Shown here: piece after piece, positions 1 to 10,204 of the stretch | Layout of the letters: the number at the start of each line of letters is the position of its first letter | How positions within the stretch are numbered: position 1 is the stretch's first letter | NCBI RefSeq assembly: GCF_001761485.1 | Contig: NC_090771.1 | Location: 2,542,001 to 2,606,000, forward strand | DNA length: 64,000 bases | Source of the DNA: Yarrowia lipolytica | Lineage: Eukaryota > Ascomycota > Dipodascomycetes > Dipodascales | Direction: 5' to 3' | Notes under the pieces: model-generated | What the model was told of the DNA's origin: nothing | The model's input: the letters and a program-made list of their open reading frames with translations, nothing else | The model's database searches: none | Made by a program: the position numbers and the translations under genes

Positions 1-3000
1 CAGTGCACCCCGAAGTCGAACAAGAACTCGCCCACGTGCTCCTGACGGAGCTGCTGGCCTACCAATTTGCCTCGCCCGTGCGATGGATCGAGACCCAGGA
101 CGTGCTGTTCAAGCAGTTCAATGTCGAGCGAGTCGTCGAAGTCGGCCCATCCCCAACTCTCGCCGGCATGGCCCAGCGAACCCTTAAGTCCAAGTACGAG
201 TCATACGACGCTGCTCTGTCTCTGCAGCGAGAGATCCTGTGTTACTCCAAGGACCAGAAGGACATCTACTACCTTGCCGATGAGGCCGATGAAGCCCCTG
301 CCCCCGCTGCTGGTGGTGATGCCCCCGCTGCTCCTGCCGCTGCCGGCGCTCCTGCCGCCGCTGCCCGCTCCTGGCTGCCGCTGCCGCCCCCTCTGGCCCC
401 GTTGCCAAGGTTGAGGACGCCCCCGTCAAGGCCCAGGAGATTCTCCACGCCCTGGTCGCCCATAAGCTCAAGAAGACCCCCGAGCAGGTGCCCCTGTCCA
501 AGGCCATCAAAGACCTTGTTGGTGGTAAGTCTACCATCCAGAACGAGATTCTCGGTGATCTCGGAAAGGAATTTGGTGCCACCCCTGAGAAGCCCGAGGA
601 TACTCCCCTTGGCGAGCTGGCTGAGTCCTTCCAGGCCTCCTTTGACGGCAAGCTCGGTAAGCAGTCTTCTTCTCTCATTGCCCGACTCATGTCCTCCAAG
701 ATGCCCGGAGGGTTCTCTCTCACCTCTGCTCGATCCTACCTCGACAGCAGATGGGGCCTGGCTGCTGGCCGACAGGACTCCGTTCTGCTTGTTGCTCTGA
801 TGAACGAACCCAAGAACCGACTTGGCTCTGAAGCCGAGGCCAAGGCCTACCTCGACGAGCAGACCCAGAAGTATGCTGCTTCTGCCGGTCTTAACCTGTC
901 TGCCCCCGCTGGTGGTGCCGAGGGTGGCAATGGCGGTGGCGCCGTCATTGACTCCGCTGCCTTTGACGCTCTCACCAAGGACCAGCGATACCTGGTCCAG
1001 CAGCAACTCGAGTTGTTTGCCAACTACCTGAAGCAGGATCTGCGACAGGGCTCCAAGGTGGCTGCTGCCCAGAAGGAGGCCATGGATATTCTGCAAGCTG
1101 AACTGGATCTTTGGAACTCCGAGCACGGCGAGGTCTACGCTGAGGGCATCAAGCCCGCCTTCTCTGCCCTGAAGGCCCGTGTCTACGACTCGTACTGGAA
1201 CTGGGCTCGACAGGACTCGCTCTCCATGTACTTTGACATTGTTTTCGGTCGTCTCTCCACCGTTGACCGAGAGATTATGGCTAAGTGTATCCACCTGATG
1301 AACCGAACCAACCACAACCTGATCGACTACATGCAGTACCACATGGACCACGTCCCCGTTCACAAGGGAGCCACCTACGAGCTTGCCAAGCAGCTCGGTC
1401 TGCAGCTCCTCGAGAACTGTAAGGAGACTCTCACCGAGGCCCCCGTCTACAAGGATGTCTCTTACCCCACTGGACCCCAGACCACCATTGATGTCAAGGG
1501 TAACATTGTTTACAACGAGGTGCCCCGACCCAATGTCCGAAAGCTCGAGCAGTATGTCCACGAGATGGCCTGTGGTGGTGAGCTGACCAAGGACCCCTCT
1601 TTTGTTGGAGAAGGTGTCCAGGGCGAGCTCAAGAAGCTGTACTCTCAGATCTCTGCTCTTGCCAAGACCCAGACCGGCTCTACCCTCGACATCGAGGCTC
1701 TGTACTCCGACCTGGTCGCTAAGATCTCCCAGGCCGAGGACGCGTCCAAGCCTGTCGTTGAGAACAAGGCTGTTTCTGCCTCCATCACTCCCGGCACTCT
1801 CCCTTTTCTCCACATCAAGAAGAAGACCGAACTTGGTGCCTGGAATTACGACAGCGAGACCACCGCCACCTACCTCGATGGTCTTGAGGTTGCTGCCCGT
1901 GATGGTCTCACTTTCCAGGGCAAGACTGCTCTGATCACCGGTGCTGGTGCTGGCTCCATTGGTGCCTCAATCCTCCAGGGTCTCATTTCCGGAGGCTGCA
2001 AAGTCATTGTCACAACCTCTCGATACTCCCGAAAGGTGACCGAGTACTACCAGTCCCTCTACACCAAGTTCGGTGCTAAGGGTTCCACTCTGATTGTTGT
2101 CCCCTTCAACCAAGGCTCCAAGAAGGACGTGGACGAGCTGGTGTCGTTCATCTACAACGACCCCAAGAACGGCGGTCTTGGCTGGGATCTGGACTTTGTT
2201 GTTCCCTTTGCTGCTCTGCCCGAGAACGGTATTGAGCTGGAGCACATTGACTCAAAGTCCGAGCTTGCCCATCGAATCATGCTCACCAACCTCCTGCGTC
2301 TGCTTGGTAACGTCAAGAAGCAGAAAGTGGCCCATTCCTACGAGACTCGACCCGCCCAGGTCATGCTGCCCCTGTCGCCCAACCATGGCAACTTCGGCTC
2401 CGATGGTCTGTACTCCGAGTCCAAGATCTCTCTCGAGACTCTGTTCAACCGGTGGCACACCGAGTCCTGGGGCTCTTATCTCACCATTGTTGGTGTGGTG
2501 ATTGGCTGGACCCGAGGTACCGGTCTGATGAGCGCCAACAACATCACCGCCGAGGGTCTGGAGCAGCTCGGCGTCCGAACCTTCTCCCAGACTGAGATGG
2601 CCTTTTCCATCATGGGTCTCATGACCAAGGACATTGTGCGACTGGCCCAGAACTCCCCCGTGTGGGCCGATCTCAACGGTGGCTTCCAGTACATTCCCGA
2701 CCTCAAGGGAGTTGTTGGAAAGATCCGACGAGACATTGTGGAGACCTCCGAGATCCGACGGGCTGTGGCTCAGGAGACTGCCATTGAACAGAAGGTGGTC
2801 AACGGCCCCCACGCCGATCTTCCTTACCAGAAGGTCGAGGTCAAGCCCCGAGCCAACCTCAAGTTTGACTTCCCCACCCTCAAATCCTACGCCGAGGTCA
2901 AGGAGCTGTCTCCTGCTGGTGATGCTCTGGAGGGTCTTCTGGATCTCTCTTCCGTCATTGTTGTCACTGGTTTCGCCGAGGTCGGTCCTTGGGGTAACGC

Positions 3001-5560
3001 CCGAACCCGATGGGACATGGAGGCCAACGGTGTCTTCTCCCTTGAGGGTGCCATTGAGATGGCCTGGATCATGGGTCTGATCAAGCACCACAATGGTCCC
3101 CTGCCCGGCATGCCTCAGTACTCTGGCTGGATCGATACCAAGACCAAGCAGCCCGTCGATGACCGAGATATCAAGACCAAGTACGAGGACTACCTGCTTG
3201 AGCACGCCGGTATCCGACTCATTGAGCCTGAGCTGTTCCACGGCTACAACCCCAAGAAGAAGACCTTCCTCCAGGAGGTTATTGTGGAGCACGATCTCGA
3301 GCCCTTTGAGGCCTCCAAGGAGTCTGCTGAGCAATTTGCTCTCGAGCAGGGCGCGAACGTTGAGATCTTCGCCGTCCCCGAGTCCGACCAGTGGACTGTG
3401 CGACTTCTCAAGGGCGCCAAGCTCCTCATTCCCAAGGCCCTCAAGTTTGACCGACTTGTGGCCGGCCAGATTCCCACTGGATGGGATGCCCGACGATACG
3501 GTATTCCCGAGGACATTTGTGACCAGGTTGACCCCATCACTCTGTACGCTCTTGTCTCCACTGTTGAGGCTCTGTTGGCCTCCGGTATTACCGACCCCTA
3601 CGAGTTCTACAAGTACGTCCACGTGTCCGAGGTCGGTAACTGTTCCGGTTCCGGTATGGGTGGTATCACCGCCCTGCGAGGCATGTTCAAGGACCGGTTC
3701 ATGGACAAGCCTGTTCAGAACGATATTCTCCAGGAGTCCTTCATCAACACCATGTCTGCCTGGGTCAACATGTTGCTGCTCTCCTCTTCCGGTCCCATCA
3801 AGACCCCCGTTGGAGCTTGTGCCACTGCTGTCGAGTCTGTGGACATTGGTTGCGAAACCATTCTGTCCGGCAAGGCCAGAATCTGTCTGGTCGGTGGTTA
3901 CGATGATTTCCAGGAGGAGTCTTCTCAGGAGTTTGCAAACATGAACGCAACATCCAACGCTGAGACCGAGATCACTCACGGCCGAACTCCGGCCGAGATG
4001 TCTCGACCCATCACTTCCACACGAGCCGGTTTCATGGAGGCTCAGGGTGCTGGAACCCAGGTGCTGATGGCCGCCGACCTCGCCATCGCCATGGGTGTGC
4101 CCATCTACTGTATCGTTGGTTACGTCAACACTGCCACCGACAAGATTGGCCGATCTGTGCCTGCTCCCGGTAAGGGTATCCTGACCACTGCTCGAGAGCA
4201 CCAGACTCTCAAACACGCCAACCCTCTCCTCAACATCAAGTACCGAAAGCGACAGCTCGATTCTCGACTCCGAGACATTAAGCGATGGGCTGAGGGCGAA
4301 ATGGAGGCTATTGACATTGAGCTTGACGACGTGTCTGACGCCGACAAGGAGTCCTTCATCCAGGAGCGATCTGCCCACATCCAGTCTCAGTCCGATCGAA
4401 TGATCCGAGAGGCTAAGAACTCTTGGGGTAACGCCTTTTTCAAGCAGGACGCCCGAATCTCCCCCATCCGAGGAGCGCTGGCAACCTACGGTCTCACCAT
4501 TGATGACATCTCCGTCGCTTCTTTCCATGGTACATCCACCAAGGCCAACGAGAAGAACGAGACCACCACCGTCAACGCCATGCTGGAGCATCTCGGCAGA
4601 ACCCGGGGTAACCCTGTCTACGGTATCTTCCAGAAGTACCTTACTGGTCACCCCAAGGGAGCTGCTGGTGCCTGGATGCTCAACGGAGCCATCCAATGCC
4701 TCAACTCTGGTATCATCCCTGGTAACCGAAACGCCGATAACGTGGATGCCTACTTTGAGCAGTGCCAGCACGTGGTGTTCCCCTCGCGATCTCTGCAGAC
4801 CGATGGCCTCAAGGCTGCTTCCGTGACCTCCTTTGGTTTCGGTCAGAAGGGTGCCCAGGCCATTGTCATCCACCCCGACTACCTGTACGCTGCCCTGACA
4901 CCCTCCGAGTACTCCGAGTACACCACCCGAGTCGCCCAGCGATACAAGAAGGCTTACCGATACTACCACAACGCCATTGCCGAGGAGTCCATGTTCCAGG
5001 CCAAGGACAAGGCTCCCTACTCTGCTGAGCTGGAGCAGGAGGTCTACCTGGATCCTCTTGTGCGAGTCCACCAGAACGAGGACACCGAGCAGTACTCCTT
5101 CAACGCCAAGGACCTCGCTGCCTCCGCCTTTGTCAAGAACTCCCACAAGGACACCGCCAAGGTGCTTGCCAACCTCACCTCCCAGGTGTCCGGTTCTGGT
5201 AAGAACGTTGGTGTCGACGTTGAGGCCATCTCCGCCATCAACATTGATAACGACACCTTCCTTGACCGAAACTTCACCGCCAACGAGCAGGCCTACTGCT
5301 TCAAGGCCCCCTCCCCCCAGTCTTCTTTCGCTGGCACTTGGTCTGCCAAGGAGGCTGTTTTCAAGTCTCTGGGCGTCAAGTCCCAGGGCGGAGGAGCTGA
5401 GCTCAAGTCCATTGAGATCACTCGAGATGGCAACGGAGCTCCCGTCGTGGTTCTTCACGGAGCTGCCAAGGACGCTGCTGCTTCTAAGGGTATCTCCACC
5501 GTCAAGGTGTCCATTTCCCATGACGACTCTCAGGCCGTGGCTGTTGCTGTTGCCGAGTAG
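1..5560 (+). CDS. FAS2: Fatty acid synthase subunit alpha (5' edge at window start; frame broken once)
   Basis: Cytosolic type I fatty acid synthase alpha subunit, which with the beta subunit (FAS1) forms the alpha6beta6 complex that makes palmitoyl- and stearoyl-CoA. The protein reads PEVEQELAH near position 6, matching the yeast N terminus. The acyl carrier protein follows, with DLVGGKS (phosphopantetheine Ser at 530-532). Next is the ketoreductase, with [10 protein letters not shown] near 1945 and YSESK (Tyr at 2411-2413). The ketosynthase has GACATAVES (Cys at 3818-3820) and [13 protein letters not shown] (His at 4526-4528). The C-terminal phosphopantetheinyl transferase domain has GVDVE and [12 protein letters not shown] near 5210 and 5340. 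About 1,850 residues lie in the window, against 1,887 in S. cerevisiae. The N-terminal 120 residues are in frame 3 and the rest in frame 2; the switch falls at about 363-376 in the Ala/Pro linker before the carrier domain. The first codon visible is GTG, and CAG at 1-3 looks like a 3' splice site, so an upstream first exon is inferred. Codon bias is strong. Stop at 5558-5560. Confidence 0.97.
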
Positions 5561-6385
5561 ATCGTGATGAGCGATGTGAGATGAAATGAGGAGGATTTTA
5601 TATGTGTTTTAATTGATTGATTTATGATAGGATGGGCCGTAATATGTACATACAGTAGTTCAACAGACTGGTCCGTACGTCAAGCCATGGGACGACAAGC
5701 CTGTTATACAGTATGTACTGTAGTATGTACAGTACAATTTGTGAGAGTTCGTGATTCAAAAAGAAGATGATGCCTCTCACAATAAAAGAGACAAAAATAA
5801 ATGGTCCCTAGCAGGATCGAACTGCTGATCTTCGCGTTTGCAAAAGGGGCTAATTTCTTTATTAGCACGACGCCTTAACCAACTGGGCCAAGGGACCTAT
5901 TTTTATACAAAATAAACTGTGGCCCCTACTATCCAAATTCAGTCAATTTCAAACCTGAATCATCAGAATAAAAACAAAACAAAAAACGAAATCGCTTCAA
6001 AACGACACTGATGTCAAGGTGGCAGTTTTATAATACTGTGATGATACTAAATTTTAAGTCAAGCTCGAGTTTCCACTACTCATAACGTATGGTCATGCGG
6101 CAGTGTCTTGTGACATTGAACTCCGGATTAATAGAGCTTTGAAAGCCGAAATGTGAGGAATTTTGGGTAGTGGGTATAAATTGATCTCGTTATTAAGAGG
6201 AATACTGACGTTCCCCTTCATCTCTTGTTGTACTGTCACTTGTCAACACACCTCCAGCGATACATGCGCCATGTTATCACTTATCGTTATGTTAGGGTTC
6301 TGCATTTGCATAGTGCAAGTGCTAAAAAAATATTTGCCCTGTAGAGCTCTACACGACAAAACCACACACTCATAATCGATACAAA
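5561..6385. other. Intergenic, FAS2 3' flank to the 6386 gene
   Basis: FAS2 3' flank with AT-rich TTTTATATGTGTTTTAATTG just after the stop, which is plausible polyadenylation sequence. A copy of the dispersed TACAGTATGTAC motif lies at 5707-5718, followed by a second TATGTACAGTA. The rest, apart from tRNA-Ile, is AT-rich with no convincing ORF. Confidence 0.6.
5803..5897 (-). tRNA. tRNA-Ile(AAT), 22-nt intron
   Basis: Read on the minus strand, the acceptor halves GGTCCCT and AGGGACC pair fully. The D arm is GCCCAGTTGGTTAAGGC. The anticodon stem is TCGTG/CGCGA with loop CTAATAA, giving anticodon AAT (IAU after editing). The T arm is AGCAG-TTCGATC-CTGCT. The anticodon loop is interrupted after position 37 by a 22-nt intron. 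On the transcribed strand the gene is followed by ATTTATTTTT, a Pol III terminator T-run. A second copy with a 19-nt intron is at 59680-59771. Confidence 0.95.
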
Positions 6386-7414
6386 ATGAGCTACACGATC
6401 TCAGCAGCAGCTCTATATTCTGCAACGATATACCTGTTGTTTCTGCGCGACAGAAGTCGACAAAGTCTCGAGCGAAGTGAAATTCTGGCTGCAAGGGAGG
6501 CTACAAACTACAGCATCAGCAATACGACTATTTTCTCCGGAGTGACAGCTAAAAGCTACGGTTTCAATGCGCATTACAGAGGGGTTCCCGCAACGTACTG
6601 GTCGTGGCTGCTGTTGGTCCAGGGTCTGTTTGTGCTGGGCATGTTCTACATGGACTGGCCAACAGTTGGATATGGAGCACTTCTCGTCTGGAGCTTTTAT
6701 GCTTATGCCACGGAGCAGTGTGACAAGCAGGGGCGCATGAGTGGCCTCAAGATCCAGAGCATGTTTGGTCCGGTCAAAACGTTTGCTGGCCGGGACAAGT
6801 TCCACTGGTACGCTGTTGTCAACACGGGTACCTCTCTTGATCTGTTGCCAGAGTCATCTGATGATGAGCTTTCTGAGGAGGAGGAGGAGGACGTCGAGAT
6901 GGACGGCGACGTCAACATGGAAGAAACTTACCGGACTCTGAGACAAAATATGCATAGTTTCGAGGAGATTATGGGGGAGGGAGAAGAGGTTGTGTTTGAG
7001 GTGGACGAGCCGGTCGAGGAGGACTATGGAATGGACGAGTTTGATATTGAGGGTGAAGACGATGAGCCCAAGTTTGAGGGGTTTTCACCTGTTCTGTCTC
7101 CCCATGACCCTTCTGATTCGGGTGAGCAAGAAGAGACTCGCATGCTCGACGAATGGGACAGAGAGAGTTATGCTCCTTCGGTCGGAGGACGAGCCATGGA
7201 GGAAGAGAACTCCGACGAAGAGGACTACATGAGCCCTGATACACCCGGCTCGATTCAGCTTGTTTTGAAGCGCGTGAATCTTCCGCTTCCTCCCGTCCAC
7301 CACTTTCAGGGATACATTGGAGTGTATAGACATACCAGGCTCAAGAGATCGACCGTGGTGCACACGTGCCTTGATCCCATGGACTATGAAGCCATGGAAA
7401 CGGTTGTTCTCTAG
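6386..7414 (+). CDS. Hypothetical acidic membrane protein, 342 aa
   Basis: I do not recognise this protein. It starts at ATG 6386 in the context ACAAAATGA. Hydrophobic segments are near residues 3-20, 70-88 and 92-108, the last two separated by only a few residues, so the N-terminal third looks membrane-anchored. Residues about 155-300 are extremely acidic and presumably disordered, with runs of Glu and Asp and potential Ser phosphoacceptor sites (SSDDELSEEEEE, SDEEDYMSPDTP). The last 50 residues are ordered-looking and basic (HHFQGYIGVYRHTRLKRS). The layout suggests a short membrane anchor carrying a cytosolic acidic tail. Codon use is average and there is no intron. The gene stands alone between tRNA-Ile and the JEN gene. 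The open length and good start make it a real gene with fair certainty; no function can be assigned. Confidence 0.75.
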   Translation: MSYTISAAALYSATIYLLFLRDRSRQSLERSEILAAREATNYSISNTTIFSGVTAKSYGFNAHYRGVPATYWSWLLLVQGLFVLGMFYMDWPTVGYGALLVWSFYAYATEQCDKQGRMSGLKIQSMFGPVKTFAGRDKFHWYAVVNTGTSLDLLPESSDDELSEEEEEDVEMDGDVNMEETYRTLRQNMHSFEEIMGEGEEVVFEVDEPVEEDYGMDEFDIEGEDDEPKFEGFSPVLSPHDPSDSGEQEETRMLDEWDRESYAPSVGGRAMEEENSDEEDYMSPDTPGSIQLVLKRVNLPLPPVHHFQGYIGVYRHTRLKRSTVVHTCLDPMDYEAMETVVL

Positions 7415-8614
7415 AGACACAGTGCATCACGAGTGGAATTGTGACAGGATAGGCAAGAAAATACGCCAGAGGGGACATGGTGAACCAAAAGTGACTTTAT
7501 TTGCGCAGAATATGGCGGCATGGTACAAGTATCATGGTTTGTGGGTGAAGTTGGGGTTTGTGGGTCCAGGGCAGTTGGTTCAACTGGGTCCACTTGTGAA
7601 TGCGGGGTTGTTGAGCAACCCTCTTGCCTTTTCTTGGCCACCCCATACTGCTTCTGAACTGGTCTGATGGGGATCTGACGCGGTGTCTGAGTTTGGTGTC
7701 TTACTGCTTGTAGGAGAATCCTCAGACGAGTACATGCGGTAGGGTTTCTACACGCTCAATTGCGTGCTGGGGCGTTATTTATGCACTAGTACACGGGTAT
7801 TTAAATACAGGTTGGATGTGATTCGAGTGGGCGTAGGTACCTATATATGCTCAACTTCTAGACAGTATCATCATGTTAACGAGGTGTAATAGGCTCGGAG
7901 ATTCATCGGGCCCTTATCAATATCTATCTTAATAAAAGTGTCTCATCTCGGCCTGCCTGCTGCCATCAGTAAATGACTCAAGCGGAGAATTCTCGGGAAT
8001 TCTATTTGAGATGGACAATGATCCCATCACACGGTGTGCAGCCCTGGAGGCGGCAAAAAGTACCAATCCTGGAGAGCTATGCAGGCTCCCCCAACACTAC
8101 TGATTGAACAGTGAAGAATAAGCAACACCAAATAAGTTAAGCTAATAAATAGGGTAGAGATAGGGTGCGAGGCTGGAGCAGCTGTGGTGTGTTAGATAAG
8201 GGGAAATAGTGCTAGGCGATAAGCCTGTTATCAGTGGCTTTCAAACTTACGGTACTTGTAGTCGCGTTCTGACGTCTTTCCCATACTAATAACGCACTTA
8301 CCGTCATCAAGTGGGTTTTTGTACACATGCCACAATCCCCCGTCCCGTCACCCCGTCCCGTCACCCGAACCAACTCTGCAACCTGTCGGCTCTCATACCA
8401 CCAAACAGGAACAAGAAACAACTTGAAATACGGTTCATGCATTTTCCCCACACCGACAAGCATCTGAATAAACCTAATCAGTCTTGAAGCTGGCAAGATA
8501 GTCTCTGGAGGAGATCACATACAAGATCACAGTGCAGTATATATATCATGTACTATACCCCATATAGATGCGCCTTAACAACAGTCTCCAAAACAACCGC
8601 CAAACACCACTCTC
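7415..8614. other. Intergenic, upstream region of the JEN transporter gene
   Basis: 1.2 kb without a credible ORF. It contains two perfect tandem copies of CCCCGTCCCGTCA at 8338-8363 and a TATATATAT stretch near 8535, about 80 bp before the JEN start and suitable as a TATA element. Long intergenic leaders are common for carbon-regulated transporter genes, but no named regulator site was identified. Confidence 0.55.
8338..8363. repeat. Tandem 13-bp repeat, two perfect copies
   Basis: CCCCGTCCCGTCA occurs twice in direct succession about 250-275 bp before the start codon of the JEN transporter. It could be a pair of regulator binding sites or a chance duplication. Confidence 0.8.
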
Positions 8615-10204
8615 ATGCCCATCACAGTTTCACAAGAAGTGACGGAAACAGCCCCCGAGGTATCTTGGGCCGCCACCAAGACCTACCTGGGCTCCCGTGT
8701 CTCTACCCTCAAACCTCCCAAGTTGTCTGCTCAAGAAAAACGTTGCCTGAATCCCATCTACGTGCTGCGTCAGCTCGGCAAGAAACAGTGGCTCTTTTTC
8801 TCCGTGGCCATCCTGGGCTGGATCTGGGACGCCTTCGATTACTTCTCTGTGTCTCAGACTGCGACCGAGATCGCCAAGGATCTCGACATGTCTGTGGCGG
8901 ACATCACCTGGGGTCTTTCTATTGTGCTCATGCTGCGTTCGATCGGAGCCATCATCTTCGGTCTGGCCTCCGATCGATTCGGACGTAAGTGGCCCTTCAT
9001 CGTCAACATTGCCATTTTCTCCATTCTGGAGCTAGGAACCGGCTTTGTGCAAACCTACACCCAGTTTCTGGCTTTGCGTGCACTGTTTGGAATCGCCATG
9101 GGCGGCATGTTTGGCAACGCTGCCGCCACTGCCCTGGAAGACTGTCCCCCCGAGGCTAGAGGTCTGATCTCAGGATTCCTCCAGGCAGGCTACGATATCG
9201 GCAACCTGCTCTGTGTGATTTTCACCCGAGCAATCGTTCCCAACTCCAAACATGGCTGGAGAGCCCTCTTCTGGTTCGGAGCTGGCCCTCCTATTCTCAT
9301 CATGGTCTTCCGAGCATTCCTGCCCGAAACCGATACCTATATTGCCTCCCGAATCAACAAGGAAGACAACAGCACCGTGGAAATCGATCCTGAGACCGGC
9401 CTTCACATGCAGCCCGCCCAGAAGGTGGGAACCTGGGCCTCCATTGTCATTTTCATCAAGGGTGTCGGACACACACTCAAGGTCCACTGGCTTATGTTCA
9501 CCTACCTGGTTGTCATGATGGCCGGTTTCAACTTTATGGCCCATGGCTCTCAAGATCTATATCCCACCTTGCTAAAAAACCAGCTCAAGTTCTCCATTGA
9601 CCGGTCTACTGTCACCAACGCTGTTGCCACTCTCGGTGCTCTTTCGGGCCAGGTGACTATCGGCCATCTTTCCAACGTCTTTGGTCGGCGACTTTCTGTG
9701 ATCATCTCCTGCGTCATTGGAGGAGCTCTCATCTACCCCTGGGCCTTCTCTGGCGGAGGAGCCGGTATCAACGCCTCTGTCTTCTTCTTGCAGTTCTTTG
9801 TTGGCTGCTGGGGTATCGTTCCCATCCACCTGTCAGAGCTGACTCCTCCTGCCCTGCGAACCTCGCTTGTCGGTGTCGCCTACCAGCTCGGTAACCTGGC
9901 GTCTGCTGCATCTTCCACTATTGAGGCCAAAATCGGAGAGCGGTTCCCTATTCTCGATGAGCACGGAAACCACCTCCCTGAGGAGTATGATTACGGCAAA
10001 GTCATGGCCATTTTCATGGGCTGCGTGTTTGCCTTCACCATGATCGTCATGTTCCTGGGACCCGAGAAGCGAGGCTCCGACCTGTGTGCTCCTCAGTACG
10101 AGGTTACCGACGCCCAGACAGCCGCTGGAGACGAGAAGTTCGAAGACAAGGAGAAGGTCGAGGAAGTTGCCATCGAACGAATCGACACCAATCTCACTCG
10201 TTAA
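8615..10204 (+). CDS. JEN1: JEN-family monocarboxylate/proton symporter
   Basis: 529-residue major facilitator superfamily protein of the fungal JEN family (sialate/lactate branch), which imports lactate, pyruvate, acetate or dicarboxylates with protons across the plasma membrane. About 12 membrane segments begin at residue 60 (LFFSVAILGWIWDAFDYFSV). The loop between segments 2 and 3 has the MFS motif LASDRFGRKWP. The JEN signature region reads FNFMAHGSQDLYPT near residue 310; it fits NXX[S/T]HX[S/T]QDXXXT except for Ala at the first S/T position. The long hydrophilic N and C tails are Lys/Glu-rich, as expected for ubiquitin-controlled permeases. ATG 8615 is the first in-frame ATG. Y. lipolytica carries several JEN paralogues (from memory six), so substrate cannot be assigned and the symbol marks the family only. 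Confidence 0.9.
   Translation: MPITVSQEVTETAPEVSWAATKTYLGSRVSTLKPPKLSAQEKRCLNPIYVLRQLGKKQWLFFSVAILGWIWDAFDYFSVSQTATEIAKDLDMSVADITWGLSIVLMLRSIGAIIFGLASDRFGRKWPFIVNIAIFSILELGTGFVQTYTQFLALRALFGIAMGGMFGNAAATALEDCPPEARGLISGFLQAGYDIGNLLCVIFTRAIVPNSKHGWRALFWFGAGPPILIMVFRAFLPETDTYIASRINKEDNSTVEIDPETGLHMQPAQKVGTWASIVIFIKGVGHTLKVHWLMFTYLVVMMAGFNFMAHGSQDLYPTLLKNQLKFSIDRSTVTNAVATLGALSGQVTIGHLSNVFGRRLSVIISCVIGGALIYPWAFSGGGAGINASVFFLQFFVGCWGIVPIHLSELTPPALRTSLVGVAYQLGNLASAASSTIEAKIGERFPILDEHGNHLPEEYDYGKVMAIFMGCVFAFTMIVMFLGPEKRGSDLCAPQYEVTDAQTAAGDEKFEDKEKVEEVAIERIDTNLTR

Noticed and set aside
2252-5521. 1,089-codon open frame antisense to FAS2 (also 269-1813 and 13629-14714 antisense to FAS2 and permease 1)
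   Set aside because: It mirrors the strong codon bias of the sense gene, which rarely uses codons that read as stops in reverse; the predicted proteins have no family features.
6064-6110. Short resemblance to 5S rRNA (GAGTTTC...CGTATGGTCA)
   Set aside because: Only two short blocks match; no flanking 5S sequence or terminator. Yarrowia has dispersed 5S genes, so I looked, but none is supported here.
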